Positions 18,257 through 26,472 of a stretch of 64,000 nt of DNA are shown here, piece by piece. A program made the position numbers and the translations under genes. Each line of letters opens with the position of its first letter. Position 1 is the first letter of the stretch. Origin of the DNA: Bacteroidota bacterium (GTDB lineage: Bacteria > Bacteroidota > Bacteroidia > Flavobacteriales > Flavobacteriaceae); assembly GCA_023386585.1 (NCBI GenBank), contig JAEWJM010000024.1, positions 1 to 64,000 of the forward strand. Direction: 5' to 3'. Under the pieces are notes generated by a model. That model searched no databases and was not told the origin of the DNA. It worked only from the letters and a program-made list of their open reading frames with translations.

Positions 18257-19012
18257 ATGGTTAATGTGAGCATTATCGGTTCAGGCAACGTTGGGCAACA
18301 TCTTGCCAGAGCATTTGAAAGCAGCACCGATGCGCAGCTTATCCAGGTTTACGCCCGCAATCGGAAAGCAATCGAAAACATTGTTTCTCCTGATAAAATT
18401 ATTTCGGAACTAAGTGAGCTAAAACCTGCCGATCTCTACATAATTGCCGTATCGGATTCTGCAATTGCCGAAATTTCCCAGCAGTTGCCATTTAACGGCC
18501 GCCTGGTTTGCCACACCTCCGGAAGCGTCTCTTTAAGTGATGCCGATCCAAAAAACAACCGCGGCGTTTTTTATCCGCTTCAAACGTTTTCCAAAAACAA
18601 ACCCGTCGATTTTACCGATATTCCGCTTTGCCTCGAATGCGAGTCGGACGCCGGATACGAAATAATGAAAAAGACGGCAAGCGCGATCTCAAATCGCATT
18701 TATGCAGTCGACTCCAATCAGCGAAAAGCAATTCACGTCGCCGCGGTTTTTGTGAATAATTTCGTAAACCACCTGTATGCCATCGGTGGGCGGATTTGCG
18801 ATGAGAACAATGTGCCGTTTGAAATCTTGCAGACTTTAATCAGGGAAACTGCCGATAAGATTCACGTCCTGAAACCCGCCGAAGCACAAACAGGTCCGGC
18901 TGTGCGAAACGATCAGCAAACAATCGAAAAACATCTCGAATTCCTTGGAAACACGGAGTATCGAAAAATATACGAACTATTAACGAAATCGATTCAGAAT
19001 GGCAGGATATAA
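18257..19012 (+). CDS. Rossmann-fold NADP-binding protein with DUF2520
   Basis: A 251-residue cytoplasmic protein. The N-terminus carries a dinucleotide-binding fold (VSIIGSGNVGQHLARAFE). The C-terminal half (about 125-245) matches the helical DUF2520 domain (HVAAVFVNNFVNHLYAIG). It resembles 6-phosphogluconate dehydrogenase/F420-dependent oxidoreductases, but its substrate is unknown. It begins a tight operon: the next gene, kdsC, overlaps its end by 14 bp. Confidence 0.87.
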   Translation: MVNVSIIGSGNVGQHLARAFESSTDAQLIQVYARNRKAIENIVSPDKIISELSELKPADLYIIAVSDSAIAEISQQLPFNGRLVCHTSGSVSLSDADPKNNRGVFYPLQTFSKNKPVDFTDIPLCLECESDAGYEIMKKTASAISNRIYAVDSNQRKAIHVAAVFVNNFVNHLYAIGGRICDENNVPFEILQTLIRETADKIHVLKPAEAQTGPAVRNDQQTIEKHLEFLGNTEYRKIYELLTKSIQNGRI

Positions 19013-19523
19013 AGAGCTGATGAACCGGATAACAACATTTATCCTTGATGTTGACGGAGTGCTGACCGACAGCTCTGTGCATATCACTACATCGGGTGAA
19101 ATGCTTCGCACGATGAACATCCGCGACGGTTATGCAATGAAAGCCGCGGTGGAAACTGGCTACCGTATTTGCGTGATTTCAGGCGGAAGCAACGAAGGAG
19201 TACGAATCAGGCTTCAAAACCTTGGAATCAACAATATTCATCTCGCCGCGCCCGATAAGGTGAAAACGCTCGCCGAATTCATGTCGGAGTTTAACCTCAA
19301 CCCGGACGAAATCCTTTATATGGGCGACGACATTCCCGACTATCACGTGATGCAGCGTGTCGGACTTGCAGCATGCCCACAGGATGCGGTTCCTGAGATC
19401 AAGGCGATCTCGAATTACATTTCACACCGCAATGGCGGGCACGGCGCAGTGCGGGACGTGATCGAGCAAGTAATGAAAGTACAAAACAAATGGATGTCGT
19501 ATTTCGACGCCCGATACGACTAA
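18999..19523 (+). CDS. kdsC: HAD-family phosphatase, KDO-8-phosphate phosphatase type
   Basis: A 174-residue HAD enzyme of the KdsC subgroup, which removes phosphate from 3-deoxy-D-manno-octulosonate 8-phosphate in lipopolysaccharide core synthesis. The nucleophile motif DVDGVLTD has D17 and D19. Motif II is VISGGSNEGVRIR, the conserved lysine is in APDKVKTL, and motif III is MGDDIPDYHVM. No cap domain is present, as in tetrameric KdsC. It overlaps the upstream gene by 14 bp, and the prenyltransferase gene starts 3 bp after its stop. Confidence 0.9.
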   Translation: MAGYKELMNRITTFILDVDGVLTDSSVHITTSGEMLRTMNIRDGYAMKAAVETGYRICVISGGSNEGVRIRLQNLGINNIHLAAPDKVKTLAEFMSEFNLNPDEILYMGDDIPDYHVMQRVGLAACPQDAVPEIKAISNYISHRNGGHGAVRDVIEQVMKVQNKWMSYFDARYD

Positions 19524-19526
19524 AAT

Positions 19527-20453
19527 ATGCGTTTTTTAAAAGTAATACGATATCAGAATTTACTGATGCTGGCGCTGATGCAACTGATCCTGCGCTATGG
19601 ATTTCTTAAACTGCGGGGTGTAACCCTTGCGCTGTCCGACTGGCAATACGGACTGCTCGTCCTTGCAACGGTTTGCATTGCCGCGGGCGGATATCTGGTC
19701 AATAATATTTTCGATCAGGACACTGATAATGAAAATCGGCCGGAAAAAGTGATTGTCGGTAAATCGATGAGCGAAGCGGTTGCGTACAATTTTTACGTAG
19801 TGCTGAATGTCGTTGGCGTCGGATGTGGCTTTTACCTTTCGAATTTCATCGGAAAACCCGCGTTCGCGCTCTTTTTTATCATAATTGCCGCGACTTTGTA
19901 TTTATACGCAACTACTTTCAAGCAAAGCCTGTTGATTGGCAATATAATCGTCGCGCTCCTTTTGTCGGTCAGCGTCATCGTTATCGGAATTTTTGATCTG
20001 TATCCGATCATAACGCCGGAGAACCGGGCGCTTTTGGGCGTTGTGTTCCGCGTTTTGCTCGACTACGCGATATTTGCTTTCATCATCAACCTTATCCGTG
20101 AGATCGTGAAAGATCTCGAAGATATCAACGGCGATTACAATCAGGGAATGAACACACTACCGATCGCGATCGGCGCAGCGCGCACCGCAAAGATGGTCTT
20201 TTGGGCGAGCCTGATTCCGATTGTGCTTCTGCTTTATTACATCAACACGTATTTTGTTGCAACAGAATTGTGGATTGCGACCGGTTACACATTGCTGACC
20301 GTTGTCGGGCCGCTGATTTATTTCTCAATCCGGATGTGGAACGCGTCGAAGCCTGCCGAGTTTCGCCATTTATCAACCGTGCTGAAGTTCACAATGCTTT
20401 TCGGAATACTTTCAGCATTGGTAATTTCGCTCAACATCATTTACCGTGCTTAA
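19527..20453 (+). CDS. UbiA-family prenyltransferase, GGGP-transferase type
   Basis: A 308-residue integral membrane prenyltransferase with about eight helices. The first Asp-rich motif is NNIFDQDTDNENRPEK (about 70-85), the second DLEDINGDYNQGMNT (about 195-210). Flavobacterial homologues are usually named geranylgeranylglycerol-phosphate geranylgeranyltransferase; the real acceptor in bacteria is uncertain. It is distinct from MenA encoded at 2080-3036. It sits in the kdsC-maf operon and overlaps the maf gene by 8 bp. Confidence 0.88.
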   Translation: MRFLKVIRYQNLLMLALMQLILRYGFLKLRGVTLALSDWQYGLLVLATVCIAAGGYLVNNIFDQDTDNENRPEKVIVGKSMSEAVAYNFYVVLNVVGVGCGFYLSNFIGKPAFALFFIIIAATLYLYATTFKQSLLIGNIIVALLLSVSVIVIGIFDLYPIITPENRALLGVVFRVLLDYAIFAFIINLIREIVKDLEDINGDYNQGMNTLPIAIGAARTAKMVFWASLIPIVLLLYYINTYFVATELWIATGYTLLTVVGPLIYFSIRMWNASKPAEFRHLSTVLKFTMLFGILSALVISLNIIYRA

Positions 20454-21033
20454 AGAGAAATTACGAAATACAAATATTATCCTTGCGTCCGGATCGCCGC
20501 GTAGACAACAATTTTTTCGCGACCTGGATCTGGATTTTGAAGTACGGCTAAAGGAAATCGACGAGGTTTATCCTCCAAACCTAATGGCCGGCGAAATCAC
20601 AAAGTACTTATCCGAACTGAAGGCCACCGGATTCGAAGGAACGCTTTCCGATAACGATTTGCTTGTGACAAGCGATACAATTGTCTGGCATAATGGCCGC
20701 GCCCTCGGAAAGCCGGTCGATCGCGACGATGCAATCCGGATTTTAGAATCATTGTCCGGCTCAACGCACCACGTTTTCACATCGGTCACGTTTACGACAA
20801 GCAAAAAACAGGAAACAATAACCGACGTGACAGCGGTTACCTTTGTCAAAATAAGCGAACCTGAAATTGCGTTCTACCTCGATCGATGCGCACCATTCGA
20901 CAAGGCTGGCGCTTACGGTATCCAGGAATGGATCGGGTTTATCGCTGTCGAAAAAATCGATGGCTCATACACGAACGTCATGGGAATGCCAACTGCTGCC
21001 GTTTACCGTTATTTATCTGAATTCAGCGTATAA
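20446..21033 (+). CDS. maf: Maf-family nucleoside triphosphate pyrophosphatase
   Basis: A 195-residue cytoplasmic Maf protein, a house-cleaning pyrophosphatase that hydrolyses dTTP/UTP and modified nucleotides. The N-terminal ILASGSPRRQQFF is diagnostic; the catalytic region is LLVTSDTIVWHNG, and FDKAGAYGIQEW closes the active site. The start is GTG at 20446, which overlaps the prenyltransferase gene by 8 bp. Its last base is the first base of the next gene. Confidence 0.93.
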   Translation: MLKEKLRNTNIILASGSPRRQQFFRDLDLDFEVRLKEIDEVYPPNLMAGEITKYLSELKATGFEGTLSDNDLLVTSDTIVWHNGRALGKPVDRDDAIRILESLSGSTHHVFTSVTFTTSKKQETITDVTAVTFVKISEPEIAFYLDRCAPFDKAGAYGIQEWIGFIAVEKIDGSYTNVMGMPTAAVYRYLSEFSV

Positions 21034-21569
21034 TGACTGTTCCTTTTATACATTCGTTCCTTAACGAAAGCGTTGCAACGGTGACGCTTCTTGTGCTGGT
21101 TTTCACGCTTCGGCTCTTTACCAGAAAGATGGTGCGGAAATATGCCACCGTAAGTGAAATCCTGGAACAGCGGACAAATCTGATCATCAAGTACATAAAC
21201 ATCCTGATCACGTTGCTTGGCGTCATTTCACTTTTTGTGATCTGGGGCGTTCAGGCGAGAAACATTGTTACCACACTTTCAGCCGTGATCACGGTAATCG
21301 GCGTGGCATTGTTTGCACAATGGTCCGTTTTGAGCAACATTACTTCAGGCGTAATCCTGTTTTTTTCTTTCCCGTTCCGGATCGGGGACACGATAAGGAT
21401 TCACGACAAGGATTTTCCTATCGAGGCCGAAATCGAAGATATCCGCGCGTTCCATACGATCTTGCGGACCGCCGATGGCGAGATCATCACTTATCCGAAC
21501 AATTTGCTGCTGCAGAAAGGGATTTCGGTCGTAAAACTACCACACGACGACCGCGAATTTGTAGATTAA
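21033..21569 (+). CDS. Short MscS-type mechanosensitive channel
   Basis: A 178-residue MscS-family membrane protein. It has helices at about 10-27 and 48-70, and the pore-lining TM3 region at about 77-112 (TTLSAVITVIGVALFAQWSVLSN, split across the membrane). The small beta domain follows (FPFRIGDTIRIHD, with ITYPNNLLLQKGI). The large C-terminal alpha/beta vestibule of E. coli MscS is missing, as in many short flavobacterial homologues. It overlaps the maf stop by one base and ends the operon that starts at 18257. Confidence 0.9.
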   Translation: MTVPFIHSFLNESVATVTLLVLVFTLRLFTRKMVRKYATVSEILEQRTNLIIKYINILITLLGVISLFVIWGVQARNIVTTLSAVITVIGVALFAQWSVLSNITSGVILFFSFPFRIGDTIRIHDKDFPIEAEIEDIRAFHTILRTADGEIITYPNNLLLQKGISVVKLPHDDREFVD

Positions 21570-21720
21570 CTGAATTAACCTGTCAATACCTACAAATTAT
21601 GAAACATTTATATCTGCGGATATAAAAGAAAACCGATTGCGCCGCCACATCTTTGTCAAAAGAAATATAACTTCACCGGTAAAAGGTTAAATTAGTTATA
21701 TAATAAACTGCAAAGATTCG

Positions 21721-22926
21721 ATGGATAACACTACGCAGAAATTTCCCTACTACGCGAAGCTTTCATTTACACTCGTCAGCCTCATCGCGATTGTCGTAAT
21801 CCTGTATTACGGACAAAGCATCATTACACCGCTATTGATCGCAATGCTATTTGGCATTTTGTTGAGTCCGCTTGCCGACTTCTTCAATCGGAAACTCCAC
21901 TTGCCCAACGTAGTCGCGGTCGTCGTGACGCTCGTAATATTTCTCGCTTTTTTTGCGGGTTTGATCTATTTTCTTTCGTGGCAGATCGGCGAAATGATAA
22001 GCGACTGGGCGAAGATCAGGCACAATGCGAATATCCACATCACGCATTTGCAGGAAATTGTCCGGAAAAACTTCAATCTCTCGATGTATGAGCAAAAGAA
22101 AATGCTCGACAACGCTGCGTCCGAATCGGGCCGTGAAATCGTCGGAAGCACGTTGATCTCGGTCACGGACACGCTGTTGAACTTCACGCTGATCCCGATT
22201 TATACGTTTTTGATCATACTTTATAAAAGCCACTTCAAAAAATTCCTCTGCAAGCTTTTCGACGAACACCACCACGCAAAGTTGCAGGAAATCATGCTGC
22301 AGATCAAGGTTTCGATCCAGAGTTATATCACCGGCTTATTCCTTGAAATGCTGACCGTGGCAACGTTGACTTCAATCGGATACATGATCGCCGGAATTGA
22401 ATATGCGCTCCTGCTCGGCGTAATAACCGGAATCATGAACCTGATCCCATACGTGGGAATTCTCTTCGCTTGCCTGTTGAGCATGGCGGCAACTTTAACC
22501 ACAACTCCTGATGTTTCGCTGATTGTTGGCGTTATCATCGTGAACGCCATTGTACAATTCATTGACAACAATTTCCTTGTTCCGATGATCGTCAGCTCCA
22601 AAGTCGAAATCAACGCTTTGGTTTCGATCGTGGGAATAATCGTTGGCGGAACTGTTGCCGGGGTCGCAGGCATGTTTCTGGCAATCCCGCTTATCGCGAT
22701 AATTAAAGTGATTTTCGACAGGATTGATCAGCTTGAGCCCTGGGGTTATCTCATGGGCGATAACATTCCGAAAACGTATAAATGGCGAAGCATGCGCTTT
22801 CCGTATTACAATGCTGCCACGACCAGTGAAGAGGTCATTGTAAAGCCCGAGGCGCCAACCGTACTTTTTACCGAAACAACCACTAAAACAAAGGACAACG
22901 ATACATTGCCCGAAAAGAAAGAATGA
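21721..22926 (+). CDS. AI-2E family transporter
   Basis: A 401-residue inner-membrane protein of the AI-2E/TqsA/YdiK family with about eight helices: the paired N-terminal helices, a soluble segment (about 100-155), and the conserved GVITGIMNLIPYVGILFA followed by DNNFLVPMIVSSKVEINAL. The family exports various small compounds; autoinducer-2 transport is not implied. It overlaps mlaE by 4 bp (ATGA), so it is co-transcribed with the lipid transport genes, possibly serving the same envelope task. The 150 bp upstream contain no box matching TAnnTTTG. Confidence 0.9.
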   Translation: MDNTTQKFPYYAKLSFTLVSLIAIVVILYYGQSIITPLLIAMLFGILLSPLADFFNRKLHLPNVVAVVVTLVIFLAFFAGLIYFLSWQIGEMISDWAKIRHNANIHITHLQEIVRKNFNLSMYEQKKMLDNAASESGREIVGSTLISVTDTLLNFTLIPIYTFLIILYKSHFKKFLCKLFDEHHHAKLQEIMLQIKVSIQSYITGLFLEMLTVATLTSIGYMIAGIEYALLLGVITGIMNLIPYVGILFACLLSMAATLTTTPDVSLIVGVIIVNAIVQFIDNNFLVPMIVSSKVEINALVSIVGIIVGGTVAGVAGMFLAIPLIAIIKVIFDRIDQLEPWGYLMGDNIPKTYKWRSMRFPYYNAATTSEEVIVKPEAPTVLFTETTTKTKDNDTLPEKKE

Positions 22927-23765
22927 TGGCAGAAAGCAGCAAATTTTCACGGGTGAAAAGCTATGCCGGACGGCGTACCATGCGCGTTTCCGACAAAACA
23001 CTGGAAACAACGGCGCGTTGGAACAAATTCCTGATTGGTGTGGCCGACGTATTCATTTTCCTGGGCCGACTGCTGCGAAATATGCTTTCACGCGGCTTCG
23101 AATTTTATGAATTCTTCAAGCAGTGCTTTTACATCGGAAACAAATCGCTTGGGCTCGTGTCGGTTACCGGAATTATCGTCGGGTTGGTGCTAACCATCCA
23201 GTCGCGGCCGGTTTTGGTCGATTTTGGCGCTGAAAGCATGTTGCCCGGAATGGTCGCTATTTCGATAATCCGTGAAATGGGCCCGGTGATCACTGCATTA
23301 ATTTGTGCGGGCAAAATCGGCTCCAGTATGGGCGCCGAGCTCGGATCAATGCGGGTTACAGAGCAAATTGACGCAATGGAAGTTTCCTCGACAAATCCGA
23401 TAAAATACCTTATCGTTCCGCGGGTTCTCGCCGCAATGCTGATGCTTCCGCTGCTGACGATATATGCCGATGCGCTTGGAATCCTCGGAAGTTGGATCGG
23501 CGCAAACATCAAAGGCGACATGAGCTTTGTGCTTTTCACCTCTCATGCTTTCGCCTCTGTGGATTTTTCGGATCTGATTCCAGCGATCATAAAAACATTT
23601 TTCTTCGGACTGGTGATCGGGCTTGTCGGATGTTACAAAGGATTTAACGCCGGCCGCGGCACCGAAAGCGTCGGAAAAGCGGCAAATTCGGCGGTTGTCA
23701 TGGCTTCATTGCTGGTGATTGTAGTGGATTTGGTCGCAGTGCAATTAACCGATTTGCTGAAATGA
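22923..23765 (+). CDS. mlaE: ABC transporter permease, MlaE family
   Basis: A 280-residue membrane permease of the MlaE/YrbE family, part of a phospholipid transport ABC system between the inner and outer membranes. Landmarks are SVTGIIVGLVLTIQSR, IREMGPVITALICAGKIGSS and GAELGSMRVTEQIDAMEV, the family signature. Five to six helices are visible. Tandem ATGs at 22923 and 22926 are both possible. It overlaps the ATPase gene by 4 bp. Confidence 0.94.
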   Translation: MMAESSKFSRVKSYAGRRTMRVSDKTLETTARWNKFLIGVADVFIFLGRLLRNMLSRGFEFYEFFKQCFYIGNKSLGLVSVTGIIVGLVLTIQSRPVLVDFGAESMLPGMVAISIIREMGPVITALICAGKIGSSMGAELGSMRVTEQIDAMEVSSTNPIKYLIVPRVLAAMLMLPLLTIYADALGILGSWIGANIKGDMSFVLFTSHAFASVDFSDLIPAIIKTFFFGLVIGLVGCYKGFNAGRGTESVGKAANSAVVMASLLVIVVDLVAVQLTDLLK

Positions 23766-24520
23766 TGGAAAACCGAGACACCATAATTGACATTAAAGAC
23801 CTGGCAATTGGCTTCGGAGACCACGAAGTACTGAAAGGCGTTTCGCTTCAACTGAAAAAGAGCGAGAACCTCGTCGTTCTTGGAAAGTCGGGCACGGGAA
23901 AATCAGTGCTGATCAAATGCATCGTGCGGCTGCTGAATCCGGATCGCGGATCTATAAACGTCTTGGGGCAGGACATCACCGGCATGAAAACAAAAGAGCT
24001 GAATGAGGTGCGAAAAAAGATCGGTTTCCTTTTCCAGAGCGGCGCTTTATACGATTCGATGACGGTAAGGCAAAACCTCGAATTTCCGCTGCGGAGAATC
24101 CGGAAAGAACTCAGCGTTTCGGAACGTCGCGAAAAGGTTATCGAAGCATTGGAAAACGTCGGACTTCCCGATGCCATCGATAAAATGCCTTCGGAACTGT
24201 CAGGCGGAATGCGAAAGCGGATCAGCCTTGCGCGAACGATCATTGTCGATCCTGAAATCATGCTCTATGACGAGCCTACGACCGGCCTTGATCCAATAAC
24301 TTCGGACGAGATCAGCCAACTGATAAACGACATACAGCACAAGTACAAGACCGCGTCGATCATCATTACGCACGACATCGAATGTGCCAAGACAGTAGCC
24401 GACCGTTACATGATGCTCAAGGAAGGTGAAGTTTATAAGGAAGGCCTTCCCGATGAGTTTGAAAAAGACGAAGATCCATTTATCAAGGCGTTCTTCCAGA
24501 TCAAAAACAACAGTAAATAA
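23762..24520 (+). CDS. mlaF: ABC transporter ATP-binding protein, MlaF family
   Basis: A 252-residue ATPase that powers the MlaE permease. Walker A is GKSGTGKS at 41-48, the Q-loop is FLFQSGALYDSMTV, the signature is ELSGGMRKRISLAR, and Walker B is IMLYDEPTTGLDP. The FLFQSGALYDSMTV and GGMRKR wording is typical of the Mla/Mkl subgroup. Both neighbours are Mla components. It starts inside the mlaE stop (ATGATG). Confidence 0.95.
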   Translation: MMENRDTIIDIKDLAIGFGDHEVLKGVSLQLKKSENLVVLGKSGTGKSVLIKCIVRLLNPDRGSINVLGQDITGMKTKELNEVRKKIGFLFQSGALYDSMTVRQNLEFPLRRIRKELSVSERREKVIEALENVGLPDAIDKMPSELSGGMRKRISLARTIIVDPEIMLYDEPTTGLDPITSDEISQLINDIQHKYKTASIIITHDIECAKTVADRYMMLKEGEVYKEGLPDEFEKDEDPFIKAFFQIKNNSK

Positions 24521-24527
24521 AATTATT

Positions 24528-25325
24528 ATGAATACACAATCGCCCAAATTCAAGATACGGCTCGGACTGTTCATCATTACCGGGCTTGCGCTGTTCATAC
24601 TTGCGATCTTTTTAATCGGACGGCAAAAAAATCTGTTCGATCCCGTATTTCGGCTGGCAACGCGCTTCAATAATGTGAGCGGACTCCAAGTCGGAAATAC
24701 CGTTAGATTTTCCGGAATCAATGTGGGAACTGTCGATAATATCCGCATAATAAACGACACGACCGTGCAAGTGAACATGCTGATTAAAAAGGACGTGCAA
24801 AAGTTCATCAAGGCAGATTCTGAAGCCGGAATCGGTTCTGAAGGGATAATCGGCGACCGCATTCTGGTTATCACCAACGGCAGCCCCGATGCAAAGATCG
24901 TCCGTGATGGCCAGCTCCTCGCCTCTTATGAGCCCGTTGAAACTGACGCGATCATGGCCGGACTTCAGGAAACTGTTGCCAATGCGTCGTTTGCAACCGA
25001 CCAGATCGGAGAAGTCATATACAAAATCAATAACGGGAACGGCACGCTTGGCCGACTCATCAATGACGAGAAAATCGCGAAAAATATAGACCAGACGATT
25101 GTCAACCTGAAAACCAGCACCAACAAACTCGACCAGAACATGGAAGCTGCGAAACACAACTTCCTGCTGAGAGGATATTTCAAAAAGAAAGAAAAAGAAG
25201 AAGCGAAAAAGAAAAAAGAAGCTGAAAAGAAAGCGAAAGAGCTAGAAGAAGACCGCAAAAAAGCCGAGGAAAAAGCACAAAAAGAGGCTGAGAAAAAGAA
25301 AAAAGAAGAAGAAAAATCGAAATAA
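24528..25325 (+). CDS. mlaD: MCE-domain substrate-binding protein, MlaD family
   Basis: A 265-residue anchored periplasmic protein with one membrane helix (about 10-30) and one MCE domain (about 35-120; RFNNVSGLQVGNTVRFSGI, then GIIGDRILVI). MCE rings carry lipids in Mla systems. A low-complexity Lys/Glu tail of about 60 residues ends the protein, as often seen in Bacteroidetes MlaD. ATG 24528 is chosen because the longer ORF overlaps mlaF by about 95 bp. MlaB and MlaC homologues are not in the window. Confidence 0.92.
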   Translation: MNTQSPKFKIRLGLFIITGLALFILAIFLIGRQKNLFDPVFRLATRFNNVSGLQVGNTVRFSGINVGTVDNIRIINDTTVQVNMLIKKDVQKFIKADSEAGIGSEGIIGDRILVITNGSPDAKIVRDGQLLASYEPVETDAIMAGLQETVANASFATDQIGEVIYKINNGNGTLGRLINDEKIAKNIDQTIVNLKTSTNKLDQNMEAAKHNFLLRGYFKKKEKEEAKKKKEAEKKAKELEEDRKKAEEKAQKEAEKKKKEEEKSK

Positions 25326-25466
25326 GCCATGAAGGCGTTTCTACTTCACGTGAAAATCATATAAACTTTATAAAAAGTTCTGTAATGCCTGCTGTCGCCA
25401 AAAAAGGCAAATTTACCAAAACATAGAAGCAATCCGGATTCAGCCCGGTTTCAATGGTGAATTATC

Positions 25467-26471
25467 ATGCTAACGGTGAAGAAACAGGGCGTAATTTTGG
25501 AAAATTCGGGTGCGGCCTTTGAAAGTGCCGGCGTGCTCAATCCGGCGGTAATTAAATCCGATAACGCAATCCATCTGTTTTATCGTGCTGTCGCAACCGG
25601 AAACCGTTCAACCATCGGATACTGCAGGCTTTCCGATCCGCTAACTGTTGAAGAGCGACTTGATTTTCCGGTTATCGTTCCTGAATTCGAGTACGAAAGC
25701 CAAGGTGTTGAAGACCCCAGGATCGTCCAAATTGACAATCTGTATTACCTTACCTATACCGCTTACGACGGTTTTAATGCTTTTGGTGCGCTGTCGCTGT
25801 CTTCCGATCTTGTGCATTTTATCAAGAAAGGAATAATCGCGCCCCGTATTGGCTACAAGGATTTCCAGCGGCTTGTAACTACTTCAGGCCAACTGAACCG
25901 CAAATATTTCAGGTTCGATCAGTCGAGCACCTTGATGTGGGACAAAAACCTGATTTTCTTTCCGCGACGTATAAACGGGCAACTCGCTTTTTTGCACCGG
26001 ATCCGGCCGGGAATTCAAATTGTTTATGTGGATGAATTGGAAGCATTGACTGATGAATTTTGGACCGATTATTTCAAATCCTTTCAATCCTACATTGTTC
26101 TCGACCCGAAATACGATCATGAAACGAGTTATCTCGGAGGCGGCTGCCCGCCAATTGAGACTCAGGACGGATGGCTGCTGATTTACCACGCAGTGAAAGA
26201 CACTCTCAACGGTTACATTTATTCAGCCTGTGCCGCGCTGCTTGATTTGGAAAAACCGGAGCGTGAAATTGCACGACTGCCCTTTCCGTTGTTTTCACCT
26301 GAAGAAGATTATGAGAAATCGGGTGAAGTCGACAATGTTTGTTTTCCCACCGGCGCGCTGTTGCAAGATGACACGCTTTACATATACTACGGCGCTGCCG
26401 ACGAAAGAATAGCCTGCGCGACCATTGCCATGCCAGAGCTGATGGACGAGCTTAAGAAACAACCCCAATAA
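25467..26471 (+). CDS. GH130-like glycoside phosphorylase
   Basis: A 334-residue five-bladed beta-propeller enzyme of the GH130-like group, without a signal peptide, so cytoplasmic. Landmarks are LNPAVIKSDNAIHLFYRA, the catalytic-Asp region GVEDPRIVQIDNLYYLTYTAYDG, the phosphate-site-like region with HRI and RPGI, GGGCPPIETQDGWLLIYHAV, and DNVCFPTGALLQDDTLYIYYGAAD. GH130 enzymes split beta-mannosides by phosphorolysis. The gene is one base upstream of a glycosyltransferase gene. Substrate is inferred from family only. A palindrome TTCACGTGAA sits at 25345-25354 upstream. Confidence 0.85.
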   Translation: MLTVKKQGVILENSGAAFESAGVLNPAVIKSDNAIHLFYRAVATGNRSTIGYCRLSDPLTVEERLDFPVIVPEFEYESQGVEDPRIVQIDNLYYLTYTAYDGFNAFGALSLSSDLVHFIKKGIIAPRIGYKDFQRLVTTSGQLNRKYFRFDQSSTLMWDKNLIFFPRRINGQLAFLHRIRPGIQIVYVDELEALTDEFWTDYFKSFQSYIVLDPKYDHETSYLGGGCPPIETQDGWLLIYHAVKDTLNGYIYSACAALLDLEKPEREIARLPFPLFSPEEDYEKSGEVDNVCFPTGALLQDDTLYIYYGAADERIACATIAMPELMDELKKQPQ

Positions 26472-26472
26472 A

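Noticed and set aside
24200..24877. Minus-strand ORF of 225 codons over mlaF/mlaD
   Set aside because: It crosses two well-supported genes on the other strand and shows no motif.
25326..25466. Tiny ORF beginning ATGAAGGCG at 25329
   Set aside because: Ten codons only, no conserved context.
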